DNA of 64,000 bases from Pseudomonas nunensis (lineage in GTDB: Bacteria; Pseudomonadota; Gammaproteobacteria; Pseudomonadales; Pseudomonadaceae). This document shows, one piece after another, positions 19,319 through 31,917 of this stretch (the first letter of the stretch is position 1; each line of letters begins with the position of its first letter). The stretch covers positions 6,868,501 to 6,932,500 of the forward strand of contig NZ_CP101125.1 of the NCBI RefSeq assembly GCF_024296925.1. The letters are read 5' to 3'. The notes beneath the pieces are model-generated. The model did not search any database. It was not told the DNA's origin and saw nothing but the letters and a program-made list of their open reading frames with translations. Both the position numbers and the translations under genes were made by a program.

Positions 19319-21241
19319 TCACTGCGATTTCCGGACCCGTAGGTACCATTCGGAAAGAAGCCGTACCTGTTTGTCGGTGTAGCCGCGCTCGACCATCCTT
19401 GTGACGAAGTCGTTGTGCTTCTGTTGGTCCTCTTTGCTGGCCTTGGCATTGAAGCTGATGACCGGCAGCAGGTCCTCGGTGTTGGAGAACATTTTCTTCT
19501 CGATGACCACCCGCAGTTTTTCGTAGCTGAGCCAGGTCGGGTTCTTGCCGTTGTTGTTGGCCCGGGCGCGCAGTACGAAGTTGACGATTTCGTTGCGGAA
19601 ATCCTTCGGATTGCTGATGCCGGCCGGTTTTTCGATTTTCTCCAGTTCTTCGTTCAGGGCTACGCGGTTGAGGATTTCGCCGGTTTCCGGGTCGCGGTAT
19701 TCCTGGTCCTGAATCCAGAAGTCGGCGTACAGCACGTAGCGATCGAAGATGTTCTGGCCGTACTCGCTGTAAGACTCGAGGTAGGCGGTCTGGATTTCCT
19801 TGCCGATGAACTCGATATAACGCGGCGCCAGGTATTCCTTGAGGAAACGCAGGTAGCGTTCGCGGGTCTCGGCCTGGAATTGTTCCTGTTCGATCTGTTG
19901 TTCCAGCACGTAGAGCAGGTGCACCGGGTTGGCGGCGATTTCGTGCGGATCGAAGTTGAAGACCTTCGACAGGATCTTGAACGCGAACCGGGTCGACAGA
20001 CCGTTCATGCCTTCATCCACGCCGGCGTTGTCGCGGTATTCCTGGATCGACTTGGCTTTCGGATCGGTGTCCTTGAGGTTCTCGCCGTCATACACGCGCA
20101 TCTTGGAGTAGATGTTCGAGTTTTCCGGCTCTTTGAGGCGCGAGAGCACGGTGAACTGGGCGAGCATTTTCAGGGTGTCGGGCGCACAATGGGCCTTGGC
20201 CAGCGAGCTGTTGAACAGCAGTTTGTCGTAGATCTTCACTTCGTCACTGACCCGCAGGCAGTACGGCACTTTGACGATGTAGATCCGGTCGATGAACGCT
20301 TCGTTGTTCTTGTTGTTGCGGAAGGTGTGCCACTCCGATTCGTTGGAGTGAGCCAGCAGGATCCCGGTGAACGGAATCGCGCCCAGGCCTTCGGTACTGT
20401 TGTAGTTGCCTTCCTGTGTGGCGGTCAGCAATGGGTGCAGCACCTTGATTGGCGCCTTGAACATTTCGACGAATTCCATCAGGCCCTGGTTGGCCCGGCA
20501 CAGAGCGCCCGAGTAGCTGTAGGCGTCGGCGTCGTTTTGCGGGAATTCTTCCAATTTGCGGATATCGACCTTACCCACCAGTGCCGAGATGTCCTGGTTG
20601 TTTTCATCTCCAGGTTCGGTCTTGGCCACGGCGATCTGGTTGAGGATCGACGGATAGAGTTTCACCACCCGGAACTGGCTGATGTCGCCGCCAAATTCGG
20701 CCAGGCGTTTGGTCGCCCATGGCGACATGATGGTGTTCACGTAGCGCCGTGGAATGCCGAAGTCTTCCTCGAGGATCGCGCCATCTTCAGTGGCGTTGAA
20801 CAGACCCAGGGGGGATTCGAATACCGGGGAGCCCTTGATCGCGTAGAAGGGCACTTTCTCGATCAGCTGTTTGAGCTTCTCGGCCAGGGATGACTTGCCG
20901 CCGCCGACGGGGCCGAGCAGGTAGAGAATTTGTTTCTTCTCTTCCAGGCCTTGGGCTGCGTGGCGGAAATACGACACGATCTGGTCGATGCATTCTTCCA
21001 TCCCGTGGAAGTCCTCAAAGGCCGGATAGCGGCGGATCACCTTATTGGAAAAGATTCGCGACAGTCTCGAGTTGGCCGAGGTGTCGAGCAGCTCCGGTTC
21101 TCCGATGGCCAGCAGCAAACGCTCGGCGGCGGAAACGTAGGCGCTGCGGTCCTTTTTACACAGCTCCAGATACTCTTGTAGTGAGAGTTCTTCCTGGCGT
21201 GTGGACTCGAAGCGTTGTTGGAAGTGGCTAAAGATACTCAT
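19319..21241 (-). CDS. prkA: PrkA-family serine protein kinase
   Basis: A 640-aa AAA+/serine-kinase protein (YeaG in E. coli) linked to nutrient-stress adaptation. The N-terminal AAA domain has Walker A in LLGPVGGGKSSLAEKLK (~108-124) and the characteristic FFPQND-type central segments (LEEFPQNDADAYSYSGALCRA region). A C-terminal PrkA kinase-like domain follows (ENLKDTDPKAKSIQEYRDNA landmark). Length matches the family. GAGG 7 nt upstream supports the start. First gene of prkA-yeaH-spoVR, with a hairpin-rich 296-nt region in front. Confidence 0.97.
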   Translation of the reverse strand: MSIFSHFQQRFESTRQEELSLQEYLELCKKDRSAYVSAAERLLLAIGEPELLDTSANSRLSRIFSNKVIRRYPAFEDFHGMEECIDQIVSYFRHAAQGLEEKKQILYLLGPVGGGKSSLAEKLKQLIEKVPFYAIKGSPVFESPLGLFNATEDGAILEEDFGIPRRYVNTIMSPWATKRLAEFGGDISQFRVVKLYPSILNQIAVAKTEPGDENNQDISALVGKVDIRKLEEFPQNDADAYSYSGALCRANQGLMEFVEMFKAPIKVLHPLLTATQEGNYNSTEGLGAIPFTGILLAHSNESEWHTFRNNKNNEAFIDRIYIVKVPYCLRVSDEVKIYDKLLFNSSLAKAHCAPDTLKMLAQFTVLSRLKEPENSNIYSKMRVYDGENLKDTDPKAKSIQEYRDNAGVDEGMNGLSTRFAFKILSKVFNFDPHEIAANPVHLLYVLEQQIEQEQFQAETRERYLRFLKEYLAPRYIEFIGKEIQTAYLESYSEYGQNIFDRYVLYADFWIQDQEYRDPETGEILNRVALNEELEKIEKPAGISNPKDFRNEIVNFVLRARANNNGKNPTWLSYEKLRVVIEKKMFSNTEDLLPVISFNAKASKEDQQKHNDFVTRMVERGYTDKQVRLLSEWYLRVRKSQ

Positions 21242-21537
21242 GACGTCACCTCGCTCGATACGTGGAGCCGACGCCGGATCATTCAGTCGATGCTGGCAGC
21301 GACTGGATATGCAGTCGCTGTTTACCCCCCAGAACTCTTTCGGAGCTGACTCCCCCGAAAGCTACTCCCGATGACCCGCGCGCCGGTGTACCGGCTCTCC
21401 CCTGTTTTGGATGGCCTGCGCTTAAGGATAGTTGCTTATTCGGGAGGTAAAGGCGAGATACGTAATTAGTTGTGGCAGACCGTTCGTCTGCCACCGCGCG
21501 AGCCCACGGGGGCCGGGGCTTGCACGTTACAAAAAAA
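21242..21537 (-). promoter_or_regulatory. Hairpin-rich region upstream of prkA
   Basis: No gene is seen in these 296 bases. Four inverted repeats are: AGCGACTG/CAGTCGCT (21298-21319), CTTTCGG/CCGAAAG (21337-21361), GCCGGT-GT-ACCGGC (21382-21395) and GTGGCAGAC/GTCTGCCAC with a 5-nt loop (21472-21494). On the minus strand CTATCCT (21425-21431) resembles a sigma-S -10 element, which would fit the RpoS link of the E. coli homologue, but no -35 is clear. The distal hairpin may serve as the glpE transcript end. Confidence 0.45.
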
Positions 21538-21867
21538 TTATTCTGAGGTGCCTTGCGCAGTTTCCGCGGGATAAGTCGTGCGCCACAACTCAAAACCGCC
21601 ATCCATGCTGTAGACGTCGGAGAAGCCCTGGCTGATCAGGTACGCGGCCGCGCTTTGGCTGGAGTTGCCGTGATAGCAGACCACAACCGTCGGTGCATCC
21701 AGGTCTGCGGCGCGGATGAAATCCGAGATGGAGACGTTGTCCAGATGCTTGGAGCCTGCGATGTGCAGCGCGGCGTAAGTTTGCGGATCGCGGACATCGA
21801 CGACCACTGCGCCTTGTTCGCGCAGGGCCTGGGCCTGTTCTGGGGGGATACGTTTGAATTCGCTCAT
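21538..21867 (-). CDS. glpE: Thiosulfate sulfurtransferase (single-domain rhodanese)
   Basis: Transfers sulfur from thiosulfate to cyanide or thiols. The 109-aa single rhodanese domain has [18 protein letters not shown] and the active-site loop CYHGNSSQ with its catalytic Cys at ~64. Length and sequence match GlpE. It lies 33 nt after apaH on the same strand and has GGAG upstream of its ATG. Confidence 0.95.
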   Translation of the reverse strand: MSEFKRIPPEQAQALREQGAVVVDVRDPQTYAALHIAGSKHLDNVSISDFIRAADLDAPTVVVCYHGNSSQSAAAYLISQGFSDVYSMDGGFELWRTTYPAETAQGTSE

Positions 21868-21900
21868 GGCGGGCTCCTGTGGCTCGGCTGAAAGCGCAGT

Positions 21901-22782
21901 CTAGCGCTGGGCGCTGGCTGACGTTTGTTCGGGAGTAAGTGGGGCGACTGACGGCTGGGCGTGGCCCTGTTCGTCGCATTTGCAACTGAGGCGCTCAAGG
22001 GTGTCGACGTTCATCAATGTCATGGCGCCGCCCCAGACACAACCGGTGTCGAGAGCGAAGATGCCGGGCTCGTCGCATTTACCTTCAAGGGCTGCCCAAT
22101 GGCCGAAGATGATCTTCAGGCCTTTGGTCTTGCGCTCCTTGTACTTGAACCACGGGGCGTAACCCGGTGGCGCGGTGTCGGCGCCTTCCTTGCCCTTGAG
22201 GTCGAGCTTGCCTTCGCTGGTGCAGAAGCGCATGCGGGTGAAATAGTTGGTGATAACCCGCAGGCGTTCCACGCCGGTGAGGTCACTGTTCCACTTGGTC
22301 GGCTCGTTGCCGTACATGCCATCCAGATACGGCGCGAACAAGTTGTCGTCACGCAGGGCGGCTTCGACTTCGCCGGCGCACTTCAAGGCTTTGCGCAGCG
22401 ACCATTGTGGCGGTATGCCGGCATGGACCAGGGCGATATCGCGCTGTTCGTCGTAGTGCATGAGTTTTTGCTGACGCAGCCACTCCAGCAGTTCCGCACG
22501 ATCGGGCGCTTCGAGGATTTCGCGCAGGGTGTCGCTTTTCTTCAGGCGTTCGATGTTGTGCCCGGCCGCCAGCAAGTGCAGATCGTGGTTGCCGAGCACG
22601 CACACCAGCGATTCGCGGATGCTGTAGAGGAAGCGCAGGGTTTCCAGCGACTGCGGCCCGCGGTTGACCAAATCGCCCACGACCCAGAGTGTGTCTTTGG
22701 CAGGGTCGAAGGCTACTTGCTTGAGCAGGCATTGCAGCGGTTCGAGGCAGCCTTGCAGGTCGCCGACGGCATACGTCGCCAT
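21901..22782 (-). CDS. apaH: Bis(5'-nucleosyl)-tetraphosphatase, symmetrical
   Basis: Hydrolyses Ap4A to two ADP; it also removes Np4 caps from RNA in enterobacteria. The 293-aa metallophosphatase shows YAVGDLQGC (residues 4-12), [10 protein letters not shown] (~34-43) and [10 protein letters not shown] (~64-73), the metal-ligand set of the family. It overlaps apaG by 1 nt (TGATG). Confidence 0.97.
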   Translation of the reverse strand: MATYAVGDLQGCLEPLQCLLKQVAFDPAKDTLWVVGDLVNRGPQSLETLRFLYSIRESLVCVLGNHDLHLLAAGHNIERLKKSDTLREILEAPDRAELLEWLRQQKLMHYDEQRDIALVHAGIPPQWSLRKALKCAGEVEAALRDDNLFAPYLDGMYGNEPTKWNSDLTGVERLRVITNYFTRMRFCTSEGKLDLKGKEGADTAPPGYAPWFKYKERKTKGLKIIFGHWAALEGKCDEPGIFALDTGCVWGGAMTLMNVDTLERLSCKCDEQGHAQPSVAPLTPEQTSASAQR

Positions 22783-23162
22783 CAGTGCAGGGCTCCGGGC
22801 ACCGCCAGGCGAAACGGCGCGATCACGGCATCGAAATGCTTGCCGTCGTCGGCGATCATTTCGTAGGTGCCTTGCATGGTGCCGACCCGTGTGGTCATCA
22901 CCGTGCCGCTGCTGTAGGTGTGGTTTTCACCGGCCTGGATCAGCGGCTGCAAACCCACGACGCCAGCACCGCGAACCTCTTCCACATGACCGTCACCGTC
23001 GGTGATCACCCAGTGCCGCGACAACAGCTTGGCCGGTAGCTCGCCATTGTTGTGCACGGTGATGGTGTAGGCGAAGGCAAAGCGGTTGTGCTCGGGTTGC
23101 GATTGTTCTGCCAGATAGCGAGTGACGACGCTGACGTCGACCTGATAACGAGGATCGGACAT
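22782..23162 (-). CDS. apaG: ApaG protein
   Basis: A 126-aa single-domain ApaG/DUF525 protein with a fibronectin-type beta fold; its molecular role is unsettled. Landmarks are [22 protein letters not shown] and the glycine motif [11 protein letters not shown]. It sits between rsmA and apaH, in the standard gamma-proteobacterial order, 122 nt after rsmA. Confidence 0.96.
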   Translation of the reverse strand: MSDPRYQVDVSVVTRYLAEQSQPEHNRFAFAYTITVHNNGELPAKLLSRHWVITDGDGHVEEVRGAGVVGLQPLIQAGENHTYSSGTVMTTRVGTMQGTYEMIADDGKHFDAVIAPFRLAVPGALH

Positions 23163-23227
23163 GCAAGAGGCCTTAAAAACGATGCGAGACGCGGGGCGTA
23201 ACTGATGGGATTCAGTCTAGGCCAAGT

Positions 23228-23270
23228 ATCGGGTAGTAAACCAGACATCGCGTCTGGCGTCCTACCCGAT
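23228..23270. other. Two-tier hairpin between rsmA and apaG
   Basis: ATCGGGTAG (23228-23236) pairs with CTACCCGAT (23262-23270), and inside it CCAGAC (23241-23246) pairs with GTCTGG (23252-23257). There is no U run on either strand. It may be an RNA-stability or processing element, or an attenuator within the lptD-apaH operon. Confidence 0.5.
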
Positions 23271-23285
23271 CACGCTCATCGGTTG

Positions 23286-24104
23286 TCAGTCGGCGGCGGG
23301 CGCCTGCAAGACTTGTTCGCTGAGCTTGTCGGCCAGGCGCACGAAAGCGGCCAGGTCGAGCTGCTCGGGACGCAGGCTGCCATCGACGCCGGCGGCCTGG
23401 ATCTCGTCGTTGCTCAGCAGCAATTTCAAGGTGTTGCGCAGGGTCTTGCGGCGCTGGTTGAAGGCTTCGCGCACGACGCGCTCCAGCAGCTTGTGGTCCT
23501 TGGCCGGGTGCGGCAGTACGTCGTGAGGTACCAGGCGGACGATGGCCGAGTCGACTTTCGGCGGCGGATTGAACGCCCCCGGACCGACGTTGAACAGGTG
23601 CTCGACCCGGCAATGGTACTGAACCATGATCGACAGGCGACCCCAGTCACCACCGCCAGGGCCCGCCGCCAGACGCTCGACCACTTCCTTTTGCAGCATG
23701 AAGTGCATGTCACGAATGATGCCGGCGTTGTTCAGCAGGTGAAAAATCAGCGGCGTGGAGATGTTGTACGGCAGGTTACCGACCACACGCAGGCTGTTCG
23801 GCGCGGCATTCAGGCTGTTGAAGTCGAACTTCAGCGCGTCACCCTGGTGCAGGTTGAAATTGTCCTTGCCGGCGAATTGCTGGTTGAGGATCGGGATCAG
23901 GTCCTTGTCCAGTTCAACCACGTCCAGTTGCGCGCCGCTGTTGAGCAGGCCTTGAGTCAATGCACCCTGGCCCGGGCCGATTTCCAGCAGGCGGTCTTCT
24001 GGCTTGGCGCGGATGGCGCGCAGGATGCGGTCGATAACGCCGGCATCGTGCAGGAAGTTCTGGCCAAAGCGTTTGCGCGCCTTGTGTTGGTAATGCTCGG
24101 TCAT
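23286..24104 (-). CDS. rsmA: 16S rRNA (adenine1518-N6/adenine1519-N6)-dimethyltransferase
   Basis: Dimethylates two adjacent adenines in the 3' hairpin of 16S rRNA as a late ribosome-assembly step. The 272-aa enzyme (KsgA) has RFGQNFLHD at the N-terminus, the SAM motif [15 protein letters not shown] (~41-55) and the catalytic NLPYNIS (~113-119). It overlaps pdxA by 4 nt (ATGA), so translation is coupled. Confidence 0.97.
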   Translation of the reverse strand: MTEHYQHKARKRFGQNFLHDAGVIDRILRAIRAKPEDRLLEIGPGQGALTQGLLNSGAQLDVVELDKDLIPILNQQFAGKDNFNLHQGDALKFDFNSLNAAPNSLRVVGNLPYNISTPLIFHLLNNAGIIRDMHFMLQKEVVERLAAGPGGGDWGRLSIMVQYHCRVEHLFNVGPGAFNPPPKVDSAIVRLVPHDVLPHPAKDHKLLERVVREAFNQRRKTLRNTLKLLLSNDEIQAAGVDGSLRPEQLDLAAFVRLADKLSEQVLQAPAAD

Positions 24105-25090
24105 AAACGGGTCTCGGCCATCTGGTAGGCGGTTTCCAGGGCGACTTGCAGGCTGCCGGTGTCGATTTTGCCGCTACCGGCCAGGTCCAGGGCTGTGCCG
24201 TGGTCCACCGATGTGCGGATGATCGGCAAGCCGAGGGTCACGTTGACTGCCGCGCCGAAGCCTTTGTATTTCAGCACCGGCAGGCCCTGGTCGTGGTACA
24301 TCGCCAGCACTGCGTCGCAGTGCTCCAGATATTTGGGGGTAAACAGAGTGTCGGCGGGCAGGGGGCCACGCAGGTCCATGCCTTCGCCGCGCAGACACTC
24401 TAAGGTGGGTTCAATGATGTCAATTTCTTCATGGCCCAAGTGTCCGCCTTCACCGGCGTGGGGGTTGAGCCCACAGACCAGGATGCGTGGCTGGGCGATG
24501 CCGAATTTTTCTTGCAGGTCGTTGTGCAGAATCCGCGTCACCCGTTCCAGACGCTCCGGCGTGATTGCATCGGCAATCTCGCGAAGGGGCAGGTGAGTGG
24601 TGACCAAGGCCACACGCAATCCGCGCGTGGCGAGCATCATCACCACTTGTGCGGTATGGGTCAGGTCGGCGAGAAATTCCGTGTGCCCGGAAAAGGCGAT
24701 CCCGGATTCATTGATCACGCCCTTGTGAACCGGCGCGGTGATCATCCCGGCGAAATCCCCGTCCATGCAGCCTTGGCCGGCACGGGTCAAGGTTTCCAGG
24801 ACGAACGCCGCATTGGCCTTGTCCAGTTGCCCGGCGGTGACCTTGGCGTTGAGCGGGGTATCCCAGACGTACAGGCTGTTGGCCGGTGCAGGAGCGTCCG
24901 GCCAATTGCCCGGGGTGACCGACAACAGGTCGACGACCACGCCCAGTTGCGCGGCCCGCTCGGTGAGCAGGTCGCGGCTGGTAATGGCAATCAGGGGGTG
25001 TGGCTGGGCTTGCGAGGCGAGCAGCAGGCACAGGTCAGGACCTATGCCGGCCGGTTCGCCGGGTGTCAGCGCGAAACGCTTGGGTTTCAC
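24101..25090 (-). CDS. pdxA: 4-hydroxythreonine-4-phosphate dehydrogenase
   Basis: Oxidises 4-phosphohydroxy-L-threonine in the DXP-dependent route to pyridoxal phosphate. The 329-aa product shows [14 protein letters not shown] at the N-terminus and the metal-binding His residues in [10 protein letters not shown] and [14 protein letters not shown]. It starts with GTG and overlaps surA by 4 nt (GTGA), and rsmA by 4 nt at the other end. Confidence 0.97.
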   Translation of the reverse strand: MKPKRFALTPGEPAGIGPDLCLLLASQAQPHPLIAITSRDLLTERAAQLGVVVDLLSVTPGNWPDAPAPANSLYVWDTPLNAKVTAGQLDKANAAFVLETLTRAGQGCMDGDFAGMITAPVHKGVINESGIAFSGHTEFLADLTHTAQVVMMLATRGLRVALVTTHLPLREIADAITPERLERVTRILHNDLQEKFGIAQPRILVCGLNPHAGEGGHLGHEEIDIIEPTLECLRGEGMDLRGPLPADTLFTPKYLEHCDAVLAMYHDQGLPVLKYKGFGAAVNVTLGLPIIRTSVDHGTALDLAGSGKIDTGSLQVALETAYQMAETRL

Positions 25091-26409
25091 TGCGCTGCCT
25101 GGTCTGCACCAGGGAGTTTGATCTCTACGTACGCTTCGTCACGGATCTGACGCAGCCAGGTTTGCAGCTCTTCGTCGTATTTGCGGTTACGCAGTACGGT
25201 CATCGCTTGCTGCTCACGGGCCTGGGTGGTGCTGTCAGTGGCGCGACGGCCAAGGACTTCCAGAACGTGCCAGCCATATTGGGTCTTGAACGGCTTGGAC
25301 AGCTGACCTTGTGGGGTTCTGGCCATCACTTCGCGGAACTCAGGCACCAGCGCGTTCGGGTCGATCCAGTTCAGATCGCCGCCGTTGAGGGCGGAACCCG
25401 GATCTTCCGAGAAGCTTTTCGCCAGCTCGCCAAAATCTTCGCCCGCTTCAATACGGGTGTAGAGCGATTGAGCCAGGGCCTTGGTTTTTTCTTCGTCGCG
25501 AATCGGGCTTGGTTTGACCAGGATGTGACGTACATGCACTTCGTCACGCATCTGGGTCTCGCCGCCACGCTTCTCGAGGATCTTCAGAATAATGAAGCCG
25601 CCCGGGGTGCGCATTGGCTGGGTGATATCGCCGACAGCCATGGTGCTCAGCATGCGATCGAACGGAGGTGGCAATTGAGCCGCTTTGCGGAAGCCCATGT
25701 CGCCGCCTTCCAGTGCGGTTTCGCTGGCGGATTTGGCGATGGCCAACTGAGCGAAGTCAGCGCCTTGCTTGAGTTGCTGATAAACCGCATCCGCTTGCTT
25801 GGCTGCAGCCTGAATCGCGTCGGAGTTGGCGCTTTCCGGCGTAGGAATCAGGATGTTGGCCAGACGGAATTCTTCGGACAGCTGCATTTTGCCCAGGTCG
25901 GAAGCCAGGAAGTTCTTCACTTCCTGCTCGGACACCTGGATGCGCTCTGCCACACGACGCTGGCGCACACGGCTGATGATCATCTCGCGACGAATCTGGT
26001 CACGGGCGTCGTCGTAAGACAAACCGTCGTGGGCCAGGGCGGCGCGGAATTGATCGATCGACATGTTATTGCGCTGGGCAATGGTGCCGACGGCCTGGTT
26101 CAGCTCTTCATCGGTAATGCGGATGCCGGAACGTTCGCCGATCTGCAATTGCAGGTTTTCGACGATCAGGCGCTCCAGTACCTGCTGATCCAGCACGCTG
26201 GTCGGCGGTACGGCAGCGCCGCGTTTGGCGATGGTTTGCTGAACTTCGTGGACCCGTTGGTCCAGTTGGCTCTGCATGACCACGTCGTTGTCGACGATCG
26301 CCACTACTTTATCGATGGACTGTACCGCGGCGTTAGCCGCAGTACCCAGGAACAGCGCGCCCAGCACTAGCGGGCGCAGACAATCAGAAAGCTTGGTCTT
26401 CACGTTCAC
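25087..26409 (-). CDS. surA: Periplasmic peptidyl-prolyl isomerase and outer-membrane protein chaperone
   Basis: Escorts unfolded outer-membrane proteins, including LptD, through the periplasm. The ~440-aa product has a signal peptide ending near ANA, the SurA N-terminal domain ([18 protein letters not shown]), and two parvulin domains ([34 protein letters not shown]). Two GTG codons, 26409 and 26403, compete as the start; an AAGG lies 5 nt before the first and 11 nt before the second. The gene starts inside the end of lptD, overlapping it by up to 26 nt. Confidence 0.96.
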   Translation of the reverse strand: MNVKTKLSDCLRPLVLGALFLGTAANAAVQSIDKVVAIVDNDVVMQSQLDQRVHEVQQTIAKRGAAVPPTSVLDQQVLERLIVENLQLQIGERSGIRITDEELNQAVGTIAQRNNMSIDQFRAALAHDGLSYDDARDQIRREMIISRVRQRRVAERIQVSEQEVKNFLASDLGKMQLSEEFRLANILIPTPESANSDAIQAAAKQADAVYQQLKQGADFAQLAIAKSASETALEGGDMGFRKAAQLPPPFDRMLSTMAVGDITQPMRTPGGFIILKILEKRGGETQMRDEVHVRHILVKPSPIRDEEKTKALAQSLYTRIEAGEDFGELAKSFSEDPGSALNGGDLNWIDPNALVPEFREVMARTPQGQLSKPFKTQYGWHVLEVLGRRATDSTTQAREQQAMTVLRNRKYDEELQTWLRQIRDEAYVEIKLPGADQAAQ

Positions 26410-29185
26410 GATAACCTTGAATGCCTTTGTCGAGGAAGCTCTCTACTTTGGCGCCGGTGAGGCCGCCGAGTCCCTTCAGAACAATTTGGAGGAAGACGCC
26501 ATGGTCGCCTTTTTCGTTTTGCTGGACGTCTTGACTGGTTTCGTCATAAGCCACCCAGTAACGGTTGATCAGGCGCAGTTTCCAGCAGCAGTTGTCGTAC
26601 TCGAAACCACCGAAGGCTTCCAAGGTACGGTTGCGGTTGTAGTCATACTGCCAGCGGCTGATGGCGTTCCATTGCGGCACGATCGGCCAGATTACCGAGA
26701 AGTCGTGCTGTTGAATTTTGTAGTAATCCTTCACGAAACCAGGCTGGCCTTCAACACCCAGGTCGCCGCCGCCTACAGTCCATTTACCAGTGTTCTGGTC
26801 GAAGCGGACCTGATCATTGCGATAGCGATAACCGGCGTTGATGACCTTGTTCGGGTTGTCTTCAGGCTGGTAGTGGAACATCGCGCTACCCGAACGCGGG
26901 CTGTGGCTGTCCGGATCCCAGTTGTAGTCGGCCGTGGTGCGCCAATCGCGGTTCCAGCGATATTCGTATTCCAGTGCGTATGGCGAAACCTTGGACCTTG
27001 CGTCGTCGCGATCCCTGACGTCGATACCTGGCAGCTGGACTTCACGATTCTTGAAGTACACCGCTTGGCCGACGCTGATGCGTTGACGCTCGAAACCGTC
27101 GTCTTCGATCCAGCGGTTGGTCACGCCCAGGGACAGCTTGTTCTCGTCACCGACGCGGTCGGAGCCAGAGAAGCGGTTGTCACGGAACAGTGACGCGTAG
27201 TTGAAGGTGTACTCGCTGGTATCGAACACCGGAATGTCGGCCTGGTCTTTCTCAGGCACATAGAGATAGTACAGGCGAGGTTCCAGGGTCTGGCGATAGT
27301 TCTTGCCGAACCATTGGGTGTTGCGATCGAAATACAGGCCGCTGTCGATGCTGGCGATGGGTACGCCACGGTTCTGGTTACGATCGTAGGTGCCGTTGAG
27401 ACGGTCGCCTTCAGCACCTTGAGCAGCAATCTGGCTTTTGCCAGTGCCATCCAGGTCCAGGTCATATTGTGTGTATTGATACTTGAGCGTTGGCTTCAGG
27501 AAGCCATACGTCCAGTTCAATGGCAGGCTGACGGCCGGTGCCAGGTTGAGGCGGTCACCGGTGGCGCGGGCCAGGCCTTGAATGTTGTTGTCCAGGCGAG
27601 GAGTGATGTTGCCGTCTTCGTCGCTGAAGTTGCCGTTTTCCAGATCCCGGTCAAACCGCACGAGTTCGGTGTTGTACGAGAAATTCAGACCGTTTGGATG
27701 ATACGGCAGCGCACCATTGAAGGTGATCTGCGGTAAGCGGTTGTACGGCGTGGTGTTCGAAACGGTTGCCAGCTGATAAGCCTGGGCATTTACCGCAGCA
27801 GTGTAGTTATCACCACGGTACGTCACGGAACCCTGCTGATTCACGTAATCCGCGCTTTTCACGCCAATCTGGTCAGTCTGCAGATCCTGGAAGTAATACG
27901 GATCGCTGATCTTGGTGTAGTCGACCTGCGTGAGTACGCGCGAATCGAGGCCACCCTTGTGCTGCCAGTTGTACATGTAGCGGGTTTTTTCGTAATCGGT
28001 CTGCTTGCTGCGATCGGTGTTGTCGTCGTTCAGGTACGCGGCGCCAAACTGACCTTCGCTGGACTTGGTCAGGTAACGGAACTCGCCTTCCACCAACATG
28101 CCACGCTTGCTCATGTAGCGCGGATACAACGTGGCATCGTAGTTCGGTGCCAGGTTGAAGTAGTACGGCGTGACCAACATGAAGCCGGTATCGCTGCCGG
28201 TGCCGATGGTCGGCGGCAGGAAACCGGATTGGCGACGGTCATCGATCGGGAAGTAGATGTACGGCGTGTACAGGACCGGAATGTCCTTGACTCGCAGTGT
28301 CACGTTGGTCGCGGTACCGAAACCGGTGGCCGGGTTCAAGGTGATGTTGTTGCCCTTGAGCTGCCAGGCGTTGCTGTTCGGTTCGCACGTGGTGTACGTA
28401 CCATCCTTGAGACGGATGATCGCGTTTTCGGCACGTTTGGCGTACAGCGCGTTACCGCGGATACGGGATTTGTGCATCACGTATTCGGCGTTATCGACCT
28501 TGGCTTCGCCTGTGTCGAGTTGCACTTCTGCGTGGTCGCCCACGATCAGCGCGCCATTGTCGCGAACCCGGACGTTGCCGTTCAGTTCGCCACGGCTCTC
28601 GGCCTGGTACAGGCTCGCTTCGTCGGCTTCGACCTGCATGCTGCCTTGGCGCATGACGACGTCACCGGCCAGCGTGCCGACTTGATCATCGGTGTTATAG
28701 CGCGAAGCCTTCGCGCCGATAAAGGTCGGAGCGTCACTTTTATTCGTCTTGTCATTCATGCCAGGACGAATTGGTTCGATATAGGAACCAGAGCAGTAAG
28801 GACCGGTTTCGGCCAACTGCGCAGCAGTGAGGTTCTCACGCGGAACCCAGTCGAGGTGACTGTAGTCTGCGCTTCGGGACTTCAGGCCGCGGCCCTTGGA
28901 CTCGGTGACGAGCACAGGCTTGGCGCCAGTGTCTTCACTGGTGCCATTCTGGGCCGGAGCTTCGCCGTTCGCGGTGACTGCTGCGCTGCCGTCATGGACG
29001 GGTCGCGGCGGCAATGCAGCTGCCGGCGACTTGGGCGCACAGTCCCAGGCACCCGAAGCAGAGACTGAGCAGTCATACTGTTCCGCGGCGACCACGTAGG
29101 AAGTGGCTAGGGGTTGCAGGGCCAGCAGACTGCCGGTAACCAACAACGGAAATTTTTTACGAAACGCGGGGGATTTCAATGCCAT
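26384..29185 (-). CDS. lptD: LPS-assembly protein LptD
   Basis: The outer-membrane barrel that, with lipoprotein LptE, inserts LPS into the outer leaflet. The 933-aa protein has a signal peptide ([20 protein letters not shown]), a Pseudomonas-type N-terminal extension, an OstA/LptA-like jellyroll ([19 protein letters not shown], ~190-290) and a C-terminal LptD barrel with the [15 protein letters not shown] cysteine pair. The frame extends back to 29419, but [15 protein letters not shown] at 29185 is the proper start. First gene of lptD-surA-pdxA-rsmA-apaG-apaH; divergent from amgK by 130 bp. Confidence 0.97.
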   Translation of the reverse strand: MALKSPAFRKKFPLLVTGSLLALQPLATSYVVAAEQYDCSVSASGAWDCAPKSPAAALPPRPVHDGSAAVTANGEAPAQNGTSEDTGAKPVLVTESKGRGLKSRSADYSHLDWVPRENLTAAQLAETGPYCSGSYIEPIRPGMNDKTNKSDAPTFIGAKASRYNTDDQVGTLAGDVVMRQGSMQVEADEASLYQAESRGELNGNVRVRDNGALIVGDHAEVQLDTGEAKVDNAEYVMHKSRIRGNALYAKRAENAIIRLKDGTYTTCEPNSNAWQLKGNNITLNPATGFGTATNVTLRVKDIPVLYTPYIYFPIDDRRQSGFLPPTIGTGSDTGFMLVTPYYFNLAPNYDATLYPRYMSKRGMLVEGEFRYLTKSSEGQFGAAYLNDDNTDRSKQTDYEKTRYMYNWQHKGGLDSRVLTQVDYTKISDPYYFQDLQTDQIGVKSADYVNQQGSVTYRGDNYTAAVNAQAYQLATVSNTTPYNRLPQITFNGALPYHPNGLNFSYNTELVRFDRDLENGNFSDEDGNITPRLDNNIQGLARATGDRLNLAPAVSLPLNWTYGFLKPTLKYQYTQYDLDLDGTGKSQIAAQGAEGDRLNGTYDRNQNRGVPIASIDSGLYFDRNTQWFGKNYRQTLEPRLYYLYVPEKDQADIPVFDTSEYTFNYASLFRDNRFSGSDRVGDENKLSLGVTNRWIEDDGFERQRISVGQAVYFKNREVQLPGIDVRDRDDARSKVSPYALEYEYRWNRDWRTTADYNWDPDSHSPRSGSAMFHYQPEDNPNKVINAGYRYRNDQVRFDQNTGKWTVGGGDLGVEGQPGFVKDYYKIQQHDFSVIWPIVPQWNAISRWQYDYNRNRTLEAFGGFEYDNCCWKLRLINRYWVAYDETSQDVQQNEKGDHGVFLQIVLKGLGGLTGAKVESFLDKGIQGYREREDQAF

Positions 29186-29315
29186 CTTATTAGTCCGGGC
29201 TTCCTGCGTGCCATCTGCCCGCGGTGTGGGCCGCACGCCTCTCGATGGTCTGAAAAAGATGCTGGATAATAAAGCATGACCCGCTTGACGGCTAGCGCCG
29301 TCGGAGACCCTTGTA

Positions 29316-31003
<1,688 letters not shown>

Positions 31004-31004
31004 C

Positions 31005-31772
31005 ATGTTGTGGCCAGGGACTCTGATCGGAGCCGGAGCGGGTTTTGCCATAGCCAGCATTCCGGGGGCCATGCTCGGCGCATTGTTGGGGCAGGCGCTG
31101 GACCGGCGCCTGCAATTGCAGAGCTGGGCGCATTTGCGCGAAAAACTCGGCGGCAGGCCGGTATTGCGCAACGATGAACTGTTGTTCGTGTTGCTCGGCC
31201 GGTTGGCCAAGTGCGATGGGCGCGTGGTGGACGGACACATTCAGCAGGCCCGTCAGGAGATGCGCTCACTGGAAATGACCGAGTCGGCACAACGCCGTGC
31301 GATTGCCGCGTTCAATCGTGGCAAAACCGGGCACGACCGTTTGCGTGGCTATCTGCGGCGCCTGAGTGCGCAGCCGCATGCCGCTGAAGGCGTGCTGCGC
31401 GCCTGTTGGCGAATGGTCTGGGCTGACGGTCGTGCAGGGGCCAGTGAGCGTGATCTGCTGGCGCAATGGGGCAAATGGCTGGGCTGGACGCCACAGCAGG
31501 TGCTGGCGCTGGCGCATGACTATGAACCGCAGAAACGCCCGCAAGTCAGCAGCGCCGTGACTTATCAGGACGCCATGCGGTTATTGGGAGTGTCGGCCAC
31601 CAGCGAGCCGGCGCAGATCAAACGGGCGTATCGGCGTCTGCTCAGTCGCCATCACCCGGACAAGATCGCCGGTTCCGGGGCGACGGCGATGCAAGTGCGG
31701 GAAGCGACGGACAAGACCCGTGAGTTGCATAACGCTTATACGTTGATCAAGGAGCGGCGGGATTTTCGCTAG
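31005..31772 (+). CDS. djlA: DjlA-like TerB/J-domain co-chaperone
   Basis: A 255-aa protein with an N-terminal hydrophobic Gly-rich segment (GTLIGAGAGFAIASIPGAML, ~5-30), a TerB-like helical domain (~60-170) and a C-terminal J domain (~188-253) carrying RLLSRHHPDK with the essential HPD. It should stimulate DnaK ATPase at the inner membrane. It is the third gene of amgK-murU-djlA; a link to wall recycling is only positional. Confidence 0.9.
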   Translation: MLWPGTLIGAGAGFAIASIPGAMLGALLGQALDRRLQLQSWAHLREKLGGRPVLRNDELLFVLLGRLAKCDGRVVDGHIQQARQEMRSLEMTESAQRRAIAAFNRGKTGHDRLRGYLRRLSAQPHAAEGVLRACWRMVWADGRAGASERDLLAQWGKWLGWTPQQVLALAHDYEPQKRPQVSSAVTYQDAMRLLGVSATSEPAQIKRAYRRLLSRHHPDKIAGSGATAMQVREATDKTRELHNAYTLIKERRDFR

Positions 31773-31803
31773 CAGCCAGTATTTGTGTTGTCAGTGACGG
31801 CCC

Positions 31804-31899
31804 CTTCGCGAGCAAGCCCGCTCCCACATTGGTTCTCTGGTGTTCACACAATTTGTGGCACACAGAAGATCCCCTGTAGGAGCGAGGCTTGCCCGCGAA
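31804..31899. repeat. Inverted REP pair between djlA and the DUF3530 gene
   Basis: A REP copy at 31804-31828 and an opposite one at 31874-31899. They are of two subtypes: the first has TTCGCGAGCAAGCCCGCTCC, the second the GGAGCGAGGCTTGCCCGCGA form. Both genes end here, so the element lies between convergent stops. Confidence 0.85.
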
Positions 31900-31917
31900 T
31901 GAGGGCGACTCGGTCTA

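Noticed and set aside
19415..20893. 492-codon frame antisense to prkA
   Set aside because: Shadow frame with no recognisable domain; prkA is clear on the other strand.
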